Source: Trueperaceae bacterium (GTDB lineage Bacteria; Deinococcota; Deinococci; Deinococcales; Trueperaceae). Taken from it: a stretch of DNA of 64,000 nucleotides. A program made the translations under genes and the position numbers. Where the stretch lies: assembly GCA_036381595.1 (NCBI GenBank), contig DASVCN010000019.1, forward strand, positions 62,001-126,000, read 5' to 3'. Of the stretch, positions 8,488 to 16,775 are shown piece after piece (the stretch's first letter is position 1; each line of letters begins with the position of its first letter). The notes beneath the pieces were generated by a model. It ran no database searches. It saw nothing but the letters and a program-made list of their open reading frames with translations, and was not told the origin of the DNA.

Positions 8488-9896
8488 TGCTTCGCGACCG
8501 CCGCTTCCGCAACACCGTCCTGACGCTGGCGGGACTGGGCCTGCTGATGTTCCTCCTCTATCTGGTCGAGAACAGCGGCAGCATCAAACTGGGTGAGGTC
8601 GCGGCCCTGTTCGCCATCTGGGGGATAGCCGCGGTGAGCCTGAACCTGATCAACGGGGTCACCGGCATCCTCTCCCTGGGCCACCACGGCTTCATGCTGG
8701 TGGGCGGTTACGTGACCGCGCTGCTGATCCTGCCGCAGGACACCAGAGAACTGATCTCCAGGAGCGCCAGGAGCCAGATGAACGAGTTCACCCTGGGCCT
8801 CAATCTGCAGGACTGGTTCACCGCAGTGGGCCTGGATTGGCTGGCGTCGCCCGAGGCGTTGGGCGTGCGTTTCGTCGTGGCTCTTTTCCTGGGCGGGCTA
8901 CTGGCCGCCCTCTTCGGCATCATCGTCGGCTTCCCCAGCCTGCGCCTTCGAGGCGACTACCTGGCGATCGTCACCTTCGCCTTCGGGGAAGCGATCCGGC
9001 TGCTCGCCTCCACTCCGCTGCTGGGCTCGTTCACCAACGGCGCCCTCGGGTTCGCCGGGGTGCCTTCGCAGTTCGGCAAGAGCGTGTGGTGGACGTTCGG
9101 CCTGCTCGCCGTGACCGTCTTCGTCATGTCGCGCCTCAAGTTCAGTTCCTACGGCCGGGCCCTCCAGGGCATCCGGGAGGACGAGGTGGCGGCCGAGGCG
9201 ATGGGCGTCAACACCTCCTACCACAAGGTCCTGGCCTTCGCCATCTCGGCGTTCTTCGCGGGTGTCGCGGGTGGACTCTGGGTTTCCTGGGTCGGTACCG
9301 CCAGGCTCGACCTCTTCCTGTTCACCCTCACCTTCTACTTCCTCGTGGCCATCTCGCTCGGTGGGACCGGCTCGGTCACAGGCGTGCTGCTGGGCACCGC
9401 GCTCGTGGTGTTCGTCAGGCAGTACGGCGACCCGCTCGAGCAGTCGTACGCCCTCTCCACCTGGCTGGCGGTGGCCGGCCTGCTCCTCCTCGCCCTGGCG
9501 CTGGGAGCGTTCGCCTACCGCTCGTTGCAGCGGCTGCGACCGGCGTGGCACCCGGTCCTCTACCCGCTGGCGTTCGCAGGGATCGCCGTGGTCGCGGTGG
9601 CCCTTCTCGGGGCCGACCTGAACGCGCTCGAACGCAGGTGGCAGGGCTTCGGCATGCGCGCCATCCTCCTCTCGGTGCTGCTCATCGTGATCATGATCTT
9701 CCGCCCGTCGGGAGTCCTGGGCCGGTCGGAGTTCTCCTGGGCCTGGCTGTTCGGCGAGCGCAAGGACGTGCCCACCGAGGAGGAACGAGCCCAGGACGCC
9801 TGGCTCTCCAACGCCGAACTGAACGAACGCGCAGACGATCCCGATCCCGCCGCGCACCCGTTGCTGGAGCGCGGCAAGAAGCCGAAGGAGCAGTGA
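8487..9896 (+). CDS. livM: Branched-chain amino acid ABC transporter permease LivM (cluster 2)
   Basis: Starts at ATG 8487 overlapping the livH stop and encodes 469 residues, about 100 more than a typical LivM. The core has NLINGVTGILSLGHHGFMLVG and GFPSLRLRGDYLAIVTFAFGEAIR, the LivM signatures, and ends with the conserved MIFRPSGVLGRSEFSW. After that comes an acidic, soluble tail of about 50 residues (FGERKDVPTEEERAQ onward) that is not part of the usual family. The same frame is open far upstream through livH, but that extension is antisense-free noise and has no start context. Confidence 0.92.
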   Translation: MLRDRRFRNTVLTLAGLGLLMFLLYLVENSGSIKLGEVAALFAIWGIAAVSLNLINGVTGILSLGHHGFMLVGGYVTALLILPQDTRELISRSARSQMNEFTLGLNLQDWFTAVGLDWLASPEALGVRFVVALFLGGLLAALFGIIVGFPSLRLRGDYLAIVTFAFGEAIRLLASTPLLGSFTNGALGFAGVPSQFGKSVWWTFGLLAVTVFVMSRLKFSSYGRALQGIREDEVAAEAMGVNTSYHKVLAFAISAFFAGVAGGLWVSWVGTARLDLFLFTLTFYFLVAISLGGTGSVTGVLLGTALVVFVRQYGDPLEQSYALSTWLAVAGLLLLALALGAFAYRSLQRLRPAWHPVLYPLAFAGIAVVAVALLGADLNALERRWQGFGMRAILLSVLLIVIMIFRPSGVLGRSEFSWAWLFGERKDVPTEEERAQDAWLSNAELNERADDPDPAAHPLLERGKKPKEQ

Positions 9897-9897
9897 C

Positions 9898-10716
9898 GTG
9901 TCCCTTCTGAGCGTGAATAATCTGGTCAAGACGTTCGGCGGGCTCAAGGCCATCAGCGGCGTGAGCTTCGACGTTCCCGAAGGGGAGATCGTTTCGATCA
10001 TCGGCCCCAACGGCGCCGGCAAGACGACCCTCTTCAACCTGATCACAGGCGTCTACCGCCCCGATTCCGGAGACATAACCTTCGAAGGACGCTCGATAAG
10101 CGGGCTCAGTCCCGACCGGCTCGTGGACCGTGGCATAGCTCGCACCTTCCAGAACCTGCGGCTGTTCACGAATCTGACGGTGCTCGAGAACGTGCTGATA
10201 CCTCAGCATCACAAACTCCGCTCGAACTGGATCTCGGCCGTGCTCAGGACGCCGGGCTACCGGCGCAAGGAGCAGGAGATGATCGCCGATGCGCAGGAGA
10301 AGCTCTCCTTCTTCGGCCCGCGCCTGATGGGCTTCCGACTCCACCAGCCGGTGCATGTACTCTCCTACGCCAACAGGCGCCGTACCGAGATGGCCCGCGC
10401 CATGGCCACCGGCGCGAAACTGCTGCTTCTCGATGAACCGTCGGCCGGCATGAACCCCAGGGAGACCACGGAGATCACCGGCATCATCAGGCGGATGCGC
10501 GACGAGGGCGGCTACACCATCGTTCTCGTCGAACACAAGATGAACCTGGTGGGCGAGATCAGCGACAGGGTGATCGTGCTGGACCATGGCGAGAAGATCG
10601 CCGAGGGGAGCTACGAGCAGGTGGTGAACGACCCGAAGGTCATCGAGGCCTACCTGGGCAAGAAGGCCGGTGAGGCGAAGGCAGAGGAGCTTCATCAGGG
10701 AGGGGCCGAAGCGTGA
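9898..10716 (+). CDS. livG: ABC transporter ATP-binding protein LivG (cluster 2)
   Basis: A 272-residue ABC ATPase beginning at GTG 9898, one base after the livM stop. Walker A GPNGAGKT, Walker B LLLLDEPSAGMNP and H-loop VLVEHKMNLV are present. The signature motif is unusual: the LSGGQ position reads LSYANRRRTEMARAMA, a form common in LivG proteins. It overlaps livF by four bases (GTGA). It energises the second LivHM permease with LivF. Confidence 0.93.
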   Translation: MSLLSVNNLVKTFGGLKAISGVSFDVPEGEIVSIIGPNGAGKTTLFNLITGVYRPDSGDITFEGRSISGLSPDRLVDRGIARTFQNLRLFTNLTVLENVLIPQHHKLRSNWISAVLRTPGYRRKEQEMIADAQEKLSFFGPRLMGFRLHQPVHVLSYANRRRTEMARAMATGAKLLLLDEPSAGMNPRETTEITGIIRRMRDEGGYTIVLVEHKMNLVGEISDRVIVLDHGEKIAEGSYEQVVNDPKVIEAYLGKKAGEAKAEELHQGGAEA

Positions 10717-11480
10717 GCGACGCAGCCGCCGCCGTAGAGCATCCGTCGGTCGCGACCGGGGAGAGGGAGGCTCTCCTGAAGCTTCGCAACGTCACCACCC
10801 ACTACGGCCCGATCCGGATCCTCCACCACGTGCACATGGTCATCTACCCGGGGGAGATGGTGTGCCTGCTGGGCGGCAACGCCTCGGGCAAGAGCACCAC
10901 ACTCAAGACCATCCTGGGGGCCGTTCGGTGCTCCGAGGGCGAGCTCTGGTTCCGCGGCGAGAGGGTAGACAACCTGCCGATCGCCGAGCGGATCGAGCGC
11001 GGGATGGCCGTCGTCCCCGAGAACCGCCGCATCTTCCCGAAGATGACGGTGCGCGAGAACCTCGAGATGGGCGCCTACCTTCGCAGTGACAAGCGCGCGC
11101 TACGCGAGGACATGGAGTACGTCTTCGATCTCTTCCCGCGCCTCTCCGAACGCCTCTCGCAGATGGGCGGGACGATGTCGGGCGGAGAGCAGCAGATGCT
11201 GGCCATGGGCCGGGCACTGATGAGCCGTCCACGCCTCATCCTCATGGACGAACCCTCGATGGGTCTCGCGCCACTCTTCGTGGAACGCATCTTCGAGATC
11301 ATCAAGCAGGTGAACGACCGCGGCATCAGCGTGTTCGTGGTGGAGCAGAACGCCAACGTGGCGCTGGGGATCGCCGACCGCGGCTACGTGCTGCAGACAG
11401 GTGAGGTAGTGCTGTCTGGAGCGGCCGAGGAACTGCTCCACAACGAGGCGATGAAGCGGGCGTACCTGGGCGAGGTCTAG
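10713..11480 (+). CDS. livF: ABC transporter ATP-binding protein LivF (cluster 2)
   Basis: A 255-residue ABC ATPase from GTG 10713. Walker A reads GGNASGKS rather than the usual GPNGAGKS, a tolerated variant; the signature MSGGEQQMLAMGRALM, Walker B LILMDEPSMGLAP and the VVEQNANVALGIA segment are normal. The N-terminus has about 20 extra residues before the first beta strand. It closes the SBP-livHMGF operon. The last 15 codons and the stop are duplicated just downstream (see repeat). Confidence 0.94.
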   Translation: MSDAAAAVEHPSVATGEREALLKLRNVTTHYGPIRILHHVHMVIYPGEMVCLLGGNASGKSTTLKTILGAVRCSEGELWFRGERVDNLPIAERIERGMAVVPENRRIFPKMTVRENLEMGAYLRSDKRALREDMEYVFDLFPRLSERLSQMGGTMSGGEQQMLAMGRALMSRPRLILMDEPSMGLAPLFVERIFEIIKQVNDRGISVFVVEQNANVALGIADRGYVLQTGEVVLSGAAEELLHNEAMKRAYLGEV

Positions 11481-11548
11481 CCTGAGAGAGCCGCTGGGCC
11501 GCTCCACAACGAGGCGATGAAGCGGGCGCACCCGGGCGAAGTCTAGCC
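11435..11548 (+). repeat. 66-bp-period partial duplication of the livF 3' end
   Basis: Bases 11435-11482 (end of livF with its TAG) recur at 11501-11548 with three substitutions in 48 positions, including a second TAG at 11544-11546. The copies are 66 bases apart, so they are in the same frame, separated by the real stop and 18 bases of spacer. Confidence 0.9.
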
Positions 11549-11586
11549 CGGCGCAGCCGCCTGCCTGGCCGAACGCAGACCGGGAT

Positions 11587-12972
11587 TCAGCCGGCCCCCT
11601 CCGCCGCGCCCAGGCACCTCGCCAGCATCTCGTCTATGTCGGTGACCTTGACGCGCGGTCGCCCCTGGGATTCGCCGGCCGTTACCTCCTGCCGGTCCAG
11701 GGCGCACCACCGTTCGTAATCGACTACATCGACCCCGCGAGCCGAAAGGAGGCGGTCCACCGACTCGGGCCGTGCCAGCGAAGCGTCGATCTCCCGCTGC
11801 GGGTCGGCCAGGAGCGAAGCAACCGACTCCATCGCATCGGCCTTGTTGGTGCCGATGACTCCCGAGGGTCCACGCTTGATCCAACCCGCTACGTACTCGC
11901 CGGGAAGCGCTCTACTGTTTTCGTCCAGAACGCGACCGGCGTCGTTCGGGATGATGGCCCGTCGTTCATCGAACGGAACCCCCGGCAAGGCGGTACCGCG
12001 GTAGCCCACCGAGCGGAGCACCAGGCCCACCGGCCAGGTCTCGTACTCCCCGGTGGGGACGGCGCGGATCGAGCCGTCGTCGCGCGGCTCCAGCCGGTTC
12101 CGCTCGAGCTTCAGCCCTTCGACACGCTCGCTGCCAACTATCTCGACCGGGGAGAGGCAGAAGCGCAGGCGCACCTTGCGGGGCTTGCCGTACTCCGGAG
12201 TTCCGGCGAAACCCTCGAGTACCTCGAGGTTCCGTTTGATACCGGCTTCGCCCTCGATACTCGCCAGGCTGTACTCGTCCACCTCCAGTTCGGCCGGGTC
12301 GACCTCGATATCGGCGTTCTCGAGTTCGCCGAGCTCGCGCAACTCCTTGGTGGTGAACTTGCCCTGTGCGGGTCCGCGCCGGCCCACCATCGTCACCTCC
12401 CGCACCCGGCTTCCGGCCAGGTGCTCCAGTGCGTGGTCGGCGATGTCGGTGCCCGCGAGCTCCTCCACCGACTTGGCGAGGATCCGGGTGACGTCGACGG
12501 CGACGTTGCCCATGCCTATCACGGCCACTCTCTCCACGTCGAGCGGCGGCTTCAGCTGCCTGTAGTCGGGGTGCCCGTTGTACCAGGCCACGAACTCGGT
12601 CGCCGACATGCTGCCCGGCAACTCCTCGCCGGGGATCCCCAGCGACCGGTCGGCCGGAGCCCCTACCGCGTAGACGACGGCGTGGTAGCGCGCCAGCAAC
12701 TCCTCGCGGTCGATGTCGCTGCCGAAGGCGACGTTGCCGAGGAACCGCACCCGCGGATCGCTGCAGGTGCGGTCGTACATCTTGGTGACCGACTTCAGCT
12801 TCTGGTGGTCGGGAGCGACGCCGTAGCGGACCAGGCCGAACGGGGTGGGCAGCCGGTCGATGATGTCGACCGAGACATCAGCGCGGCCCTTGAGGAGAGC
12901 TTCGGCCGTGTAGAAGCCGGCCGGACCGGCGCCGATCACGGCCACCCGGAGAGGCTGTCCCGAACTACTCAT
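11587..12972 (-). CDS. Ferredoxin/adrenodoxin-type NADP+ reductase (FprA family)
   Basis: A 461-residue FAD- and NADP-binding oxidoreductase of the adrenodoxin reductase/FprA family, which passes electrons between NADPH and ferredoxin-like carriers. The FAD-binding GAGPAGFYTAEALL is at residues 14-27, the family stretch FGLVRYGVAPDHQKLKSV follows at about 45-62, and the NADP fold shows VIGMGNVAVDVTRIL. The C-terminal GWIKRGPSGVIGTNKADA is also typical. It is transcribed divergently from lysC and converges on livF. A TAGAAA box six bases before the ATG hints at a leaderless mRNA. The natural redox partner is not evident nearby. Confidence 0.92.
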   Translation of the reverse strand: MSSSGQPLRVAVIGAGPAGFYTAEALLKGRADVSVDIIDRLPTPFGLVRYGVAPDHQKLKSVTKMYDRTCSDPRVRFLGNVAFGSDIDREELLARYHAVVYAVGAPADRSLGIPGEELPGSMSATEFVAWYNGHPDYRQLKPPLDVERVAVIGMGNVAVDVTRILAKSVEELAGTDIADHALEHLAGSRVREVTMVGRRGPAQGKFTTKELRELGELENADIEVDPAELEVDEYSLASIEGEAGIKRNLEVLEGFAGTPEYGKPRKVRLRFCLSPVEIVGSERVEGLKLERNRLEPRDDGSIRAVPTGEYETWPVGLVLRSVGYRGTALPGVPFDERRAIIPNDAGRVLDENSRALPGEYVAGWIKRGPSGVIGTNKADAMESVASLLADPQREIDASLARPESVDRLLSARGVDVVDYERWCALDRQEVTAGESQGRPRVKVTDIDEMLARCLGAAEGAG

Positions 12973-13035
12973 CGGTCTTTTCTACCACGCACCGCCCTGA
13001 TGTCCGCGTTGCCCATCGGGGACCTGCTCTTTGGC

Positions 13036-13041
13036 TATATT
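13036..13041 (+). promoter_or_regulatory. -10 box placed for leaderless lysC transcript
   Basis: TATATT at 13036-13041 lies six bases before the lysC ATG (13048), so transcription would begin at or next to the start codon. No strong -35 is visible. Confidence 0.6.
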
Positions 13042-13047
13042 TGATGG

Positions 13048-14352
13048 ATGGATTCAGCCCCCGCCGTCTCCGCCCCCGCCGTCTCCACCCCTCGTCGTTC
13101 GCTCGCTGTCGTCGTCCAGAAGTTCGGCGGTACCAGTGTTGGCGACATCGAGCGGATACGTAAGGTCGCCTCGCGGATAGCGCGCAGCGTAGCGGCAGGG
13201 AGCAAGGTGGTGGTGGCGGTCTCGGCGATGGGCCGAACGACCGACAGGCTGATCTCGATGGCCCGCGAGGTGACCGAGAGGCCCTCGCGGCGGGAACTGG
13301 ACGTACTGATGAGCACGGGCGAGCAGCAGTCGATAGCGCTGCTCTGCATGGCCCTCCACTCCATCGGCCTGGAGGCGCGCTCGTTCACCGGCCATCAGGC
13401 GGGCTTCCTCACCGACGGAAGGTTCGGGAGCGCCCGCATCCTCGAGGTCGATCCGGCGGCCATCCTCGAGGCCCTCGAAGCGAGCGACGTCGCCGTCGTA
13501 GCCGGCTTCCAGGGGCGGGACGAGAGCGGTGCGATCACAACGCTCGGCCGCGGCGGTTCGGACACGACCGCAGTAGCCCTCGCTGCCGCCCTCGGCGCTC
13601 ACGAGTGCGAGATCTATACCGATACCGAAGGGATCTACACGACCGACCCGCACCTGGTGCCCGACGCCCGGAAGCTGGAGCACATCGATTACGACGAGAT
13701 GCTGGAACTGGCGGCTCTGGGCGCCAAGGTGTTGCACCCGAGGAGCGTCTGGTACGCGCGCCGCTACGGGGTACGCATACACGTCCGCTCCTCGTTCAGT
13801 TTCAACACCGGCACGATCGTGTGCCGGCTCGCAGGGGAGGAGAGATCGATGAAGACCGAAAGTCCGGTGACCGGCGCCGCCCTCGACCTGGGCCACGCCC
13901 GCATAAACCTGCGCGGCGTCCGCGACGAGCCCGGAGTGGCGGCGCGTCTCTTCGCCGCACTGGGGGGAGCCGGCATCAGCGCCGACATGATCATCCAGGG
14001 CGTTCCCGGAGCGGGCGACAGCAGGCAGCAGATGGCGTTCACAGTGCCCAAGGACCAGGCGGAGGAGGCGCTGGAGGCCGTGGCGCCGGTGCTGGAGGAG
14101 ACAGGGGGCGAGGCAACGGCCGACAGCGATATCGCCAAGGTCTCCATCGTAGGGATCGCCATCGGATCGACGCCCGGCATCGCCGGCCGCATGTTCGACG
14201 CCGTCGCAGGCGTGGGAGCGAACATCGAGATGATCACCACCAGCGAGGTGCGCATCTCGGTCGTCATTCCCGCCCGCTTCGCCAAGGAGGCCCTGGCGGC
14301 GGTGCACTCCGAGTTCGAGCTGGGGTCGAGCCCGGAGGCGCGTGTGGGGTGA
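13048..14352 (+). CDS. lysC: Aspartokinase
   Basis: A 434-residue aspartate kinase, first step of the aspartate pathway to lysine, threonine and methionine. After a 20-residue Pro/Ala-rich leader comes VVQKFGGTSVGDIERI, the ATP-binding start of the amino acid kinase fold; LGRGGSDTTAVALAAAL and the TDTEGIYTTDP segment follow. The C-terminal 170 residues form two ACT regulatory domains, so feedback control by lysine and/or threonine is expected. An internal ATG near 13849 (MKTESPV) could start a separate beta subunit as in other bacterial lysC genes; that is only a possibility. Its stop overlaps the next small gene. Confidence 0.95.
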   Translation: MDSAPAVSAPAVSTPRRSLAVVVQKFGGTSVGDIERIRKVASRIARSVAAGSKVVVAVSAMGRTTDRLISMAREVTERPSRRELDVLMSTGEQQSIALLCMALHSIGLEARSFTGHQAGFLTDGRFGSARILEVDPAAILEALEASDVAVVAGFQGRDESGAITTLGRGGSDTTAVALAAALGAHECEIYTDTEGIYTTDPHLVPDARKLEHIDYDEMLELAALGAKVLHPRSVWYARRYGVRIHVRSSFSFNTGTIVCRLAGEERSMKTESPVTGAALDLGHARINLRGVRDEPGVAARLFAALGGAGISADMIIQGVPGAGDSRQQMAFTVPKDQAEEALEAVAPVLEETGGEATADSDIAKVSIVGIAIGSTPGIAGRMFDAVAGVGANIEMITTSEVRISVVIPARFAKEALAAVHSEFELGSSPEARVG

Positions 14353-14662
14353 GGCCGCGCAGGCTCCGCCCCCACCGGTACCCAGCGTGACCCCCCGGAC
14401 CGTCGAACAGGTGTTCCTCGAGAACAAGGGCGGCGGTATCAACGTTCTTCTGGTGCTCGAGGACGAGGCGGGCGGGCGGAGCCGCGAGCGACTGCCGCTC
14501 TCTGCCCGCGATCTCGAGTCGGCAGTCCGGCAGTCGGCTCGTCATCTGGCCCAGCGAGGGGTCAGGCCCGCCCGCCGGGTGCGACTGAGAGTAGCGGGAG
14601 GCGGAGAGCTGCGCGACGACTCGGAACTCCTCAGGCTATTCCTGGACGAGTTGACGCACTGA
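14342..14662 (+). CDS. Small hypothetical protein between lysC and NUDIX gene
   Basis: A 106-residue frame I do not recognise. GTG 14342 overlaps the lysC stop by 11 bases and its own TGA overlaps the ATG of the NUDIX gene (TGATG at 14660-14664), which supports real, coupled translation. An in-frame GTG at 14387 is an alternative start. The chain has a Pro-rich start, then a compact charged region with alternating hydrophobics (VEQVFLENKGGGINVLLVLE) and many Arg, suggesting a small soluble alpha/beta protein. No function is assigned. Confidence 0.6.
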   Translation: MWGEAAQAPPPPVPSVTPRTVEQVFLENKGGGINVLLVLEDEAGGRSRERLPLSARDLESAVRQSARHLAQRGVRPARRVRLRVAGGGELRDDSELLRLFLDELTH

Positions 14663-15117
14663 TGCTGACTACTCTCGCCTATCTGCGTCACGGGGGCCGC
14701 ACCCTGATGATGCTGCGCAACAGGAAGCCGAACGACGTCCACGAGGGGAAGTGGAACGGTCTGGGCGGCAGGTTCGAAGGGGGCGAGTCCCCCGAGGAGT
14801 GCATGCGCCGCGAGGTGCGCGAGGAGTCGGGGCTGGAGGTCGAGGAGGCGCAACTCAAGGGCATCCTCACCTTCCCGAACTTCGCCGGCCGCGGCGACAG
14901 GTGGGTCTTCGTGTTCGTCGTCACCCGCTTCAGCGGCAAACAAGGAGAGTGCGCCGAGGGTGAGCTCCACTGGATCGACGACGCGGAGTTGCTCGACCTG
15001 GAGTTGTGGCCGGGCGACAGGGTCTTCCTGCCCTGGCTGAACGAGCCTGGCCTCTTCTCGGCCAAGTTCACCTATGAGGGTGGCCGACTGGTGAGCCACC
15101 AGGTGGAGTTCTACTGA
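14662..15117 (+). CDS. NUDIX hydrolase (MutT/8-oxo-dGTP diphosphatase-like)
   Basis: A 151-residue NUDIX protein. The box GGRFEGGESPEECMRREVRE followed by ESGL matches GX5EX7REUXEEXGU and holds the metal-binding glutamates. The rest (MLTTLAYLRHGGRTLMMLRN; HWIDDAELLDLELWPGDRVFLPWL) resembles MutT1-type enzymes that clean oxidised nucleotides such as 8-oxo-dGTP. Substrate is inferred from the family only. It is coupled to the hypothetical gene upstream and is the last gene of the lysC run. Confidence 0.9.
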   Translation: MLTTLAYLRHGGRTLMMLRNRKPNDVHEGKWNGLGGRFEGGESPEECMRREVREESGLEVEEAQLKGILTFPNFAGRGDRWVFVFVVTRFSGKQGECAEGELHWIDDAELLDLELWPGDRVFLPWLNEPGLFSAKFTYEGGRLVSHQVEFY

Positions 15118-15139
15118 ACGGCGCTTGGAGCCGCCCGGT

Positions 15140-15466
15140 TCAGCTCTGAACGTCCACCTTGTCGCGCTGCACGAAGCCCACGAGGCGCTGCGCCAGGCCC
15201 ATGTCGCCCTTCACCTTGAGCTTGCCGCTCATGAAGGCAGCCATGGCGTTGAGCTCGCCCCGGAACAGCTTCACCAGGTTCTCGTCGCTGGTGATCACGG
15301 TCAGGTCAGGGTTATCGGCGTGTCCGTCGTGGACGGTGAGTTTGCCGTCGCGGAGGACCTGGTAGGTGGGTTCCGATATCTCGTACTGGATCGTCGCTTC
15401 GGTTCCGGCCGCCGCCTGAGGGTCGAGCGCCTCCGGCATGCGCTGAAGAAGTTCCTTGGCAGTCAT
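15140..15466 (-). CDS. SCP2 sterol-binding domain protein
   Basis: A 108-residue single-domain protein from ATG 15466, preceded by AGGAGG at ideal spacing. The sequence (IQYEISEPTYQVLRDGKLTV; FMSGKLKVKGDMGLAQRL) fits the SCP2/UbiJ-type lipid-binding fold, which cradles acyl-CoA, sterol-like or isoprenoid ligands. It sits divergently beside two acyl-CoA dehydrogenase genes, so a role in handling acyl chains is plausible. The reading frame stays open for another 1.5 kb upstream, antisense to the dehydrogenase; that is coding-strand shadow and not part of the gene. Confidence 0.85.
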   Translation of the reverse strand: MTAKELLQRMPEALDPQAAAGTEATIQYEISEPTYQVLRDGKLTVHDGHADNPDLTVITSDENLVKLFRGELNAMAAFMSGKLKVKGDMGLAQRLVGFVQRDKVDVQS

Positions 15467-15601
15467 CGTTCCTCCTGAGGCAGTGTAACGGGCGTCCGCC
15501 GGACAGGCAGTGGCGGGGGCGGACAGGCGATGGAGCCCGCCCCGACCGGAGCCGTTATACCCTTGCATCATGCCCATACCGATGGAAGAGGGGCCGGGGC
15601 G

Positions 15602-16753
15602 TTGAACTTCGCCCTGCCCGATGACTTGCTGCTCATGCAGCGGAGCGTGCGGGAGTTCGCCCGCAGCGAGATCGCCAGCGTCGCAGCGGAACTCGACAGG
15701 GAGGGGCGCTTCCCGTGGGAGACGTTGCGGAAGATGGGGGAACTTGGGTTGTTGGGCGTCCTCACCCCCGAAGAGTACGGCGGCGCCGGGCTCGACACCC
15801 TTTCGTACGTGATGCTGCTCGAGGAGATCTCTGCCGCAGACGCCTCCCACGGCACAATAATGGCCGTAACCAACGGGTTGCCCCAGGCGATGCTGCTGGC
15901 CTACGGGACAGACGAGCAGAAGAGGCGCTACCTGCCCAGGCTCGCGAACGGCGAGTGGATCGGGGCGTTCTGTCTCTCCGAGCCCCACTGCGGCTCGGAT
16001 GCGGTCGCGATGAAGACCAGGGCCCAGAGGACGGCGAACGGCTACCGGCTTACGGGCACCAAGGCGTGGATCACCTCGGGTGGCGAGGCGCAGCTCTACC
16101 TGGTGATGGCGAAAACCGACGCGCGGGGCGGCGCTCGTGGCGTCAGCTGTTTCCTGGTGGAGAAGGGCACGCCGGGGATGGAGTTCGGGGCGCCGGAGGA
16201 GAAGTTGGGCCAGCATGCGGCCATCACCACCACCGTCACGTTCGACGAGTGCGAGCTTCCGCCGGAGGCGCTGCTGGGGGCCGAGGGGCAAGGTTTCGTG
16301 CTGGCGATGAGCTCGCTCGATGGCGGTCGCATCGGCATCGCCGCCCAAGCGGTCGGCATCGCCCGGGCGGCTCTGGAAGCGGCGATGGAGTACGCCGCCG
16401 AGCGTCAGGCGTTCGGTCAGGCCATCCGGGAGTTCCAGGGGGTGCAGTTCAAGCTCTCCGACATGGCTACGCGGTTGGAGGCGGCTCGTCTCCTCACCCA
16501 GCAGGCCGCCTGGCTCAAGGACAGCGGCTACCGGGTGACCAGGGAGGCGTCGATGGCCAAACTGTTCGCCAGCGAGACGGCCAACTTCGTCACCGACGCG
16601 GCGGTGCAGATCTTCGGCGGCTACGGCTATTCGAAGGAGTACCCGGTGGAACGCTACTTCCGCGACGCTCGGGTCACCGAGATCTACGAGGGAACCAGCG
16701 AGATACAGCGGGTCGTTATCGGCCGGCAGCTGTACAGGGAGCGGGGACGCTGA
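15602..16753 (+). CDS. Acyl-CoA dehydrogenase 1
   Basis: An FAD enzyme of beta-oxidation or amino acid catabolism that oxidises acyl-CoA to 2-enoyl-CoA and passes electrons to ETF. I start it at TTG 15602 (383 residues, normal size) because homology begins at LNFALPDDLLLMQRSV; an upstream GTG/ATG-type start at 15530 would add 24 unconserved residues. Motifs: FCLSEPHCGSDAVAMKT, TGTKAWITSGG, FGGYGYSKEYPVERYFRD and the C-terminal IYEGTSEIQRVVIGR carrying the catalytic Glu. A tiny frame MPIPMEEGPGR (ATG 15570) ends overlapping the TTG and may couple initiation. Chain-length preference is unknown. Confidence 0.92.
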   Translation: MNFALPDDLLLMQRSVREFARSEIASVAAELDREGRFPWETLRKMGELGLLGVLTPEEYGGAGLDTLSYVMLLEEISAADASHGTIMAVTNGLPQAMLLAYGTDEQKRRYLPRLANGEWIGAFCLSEPHCGSDAVAMKTRAQRTANGYRLTGTKAWITSGGEAQLYLVMAKTDARGGARGVSCFLVEKGTPGMEFGAPEEKLGQHAAITTTVTFDECELPPEALLGAEGQGFVLAMSSLDGGRIGIAAQAVGIARAALEAAMEYAAERQAFGQAIREFQGVQFKLSDMATRLEAARLLTQQAAWLKDSGYRVTREASMAKLFASETANFVTDAAVQIFGGYGYSKEYPVERYFRDARVTEIYEGTSEIQRVVIGRQLYRERGR

Positions 16754-16775
16754 ACGTCCCAGCGATGGAGGTGCA

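Noticed and set aside
7329-9896. Very long frame running through livH into livM of cluster 2
   Set aside because: Only the part from ATG 8487 is homologous to LivM; the earlier part is the +1 frame of livH and has Arg/Pro/Gly-rich shadow composition.
13054-14442. 462-residue antisense frame over lysC
   Set aside because: Shadow of a strongly conserved aspartokinase in high-GC DNA; no start context or motif.
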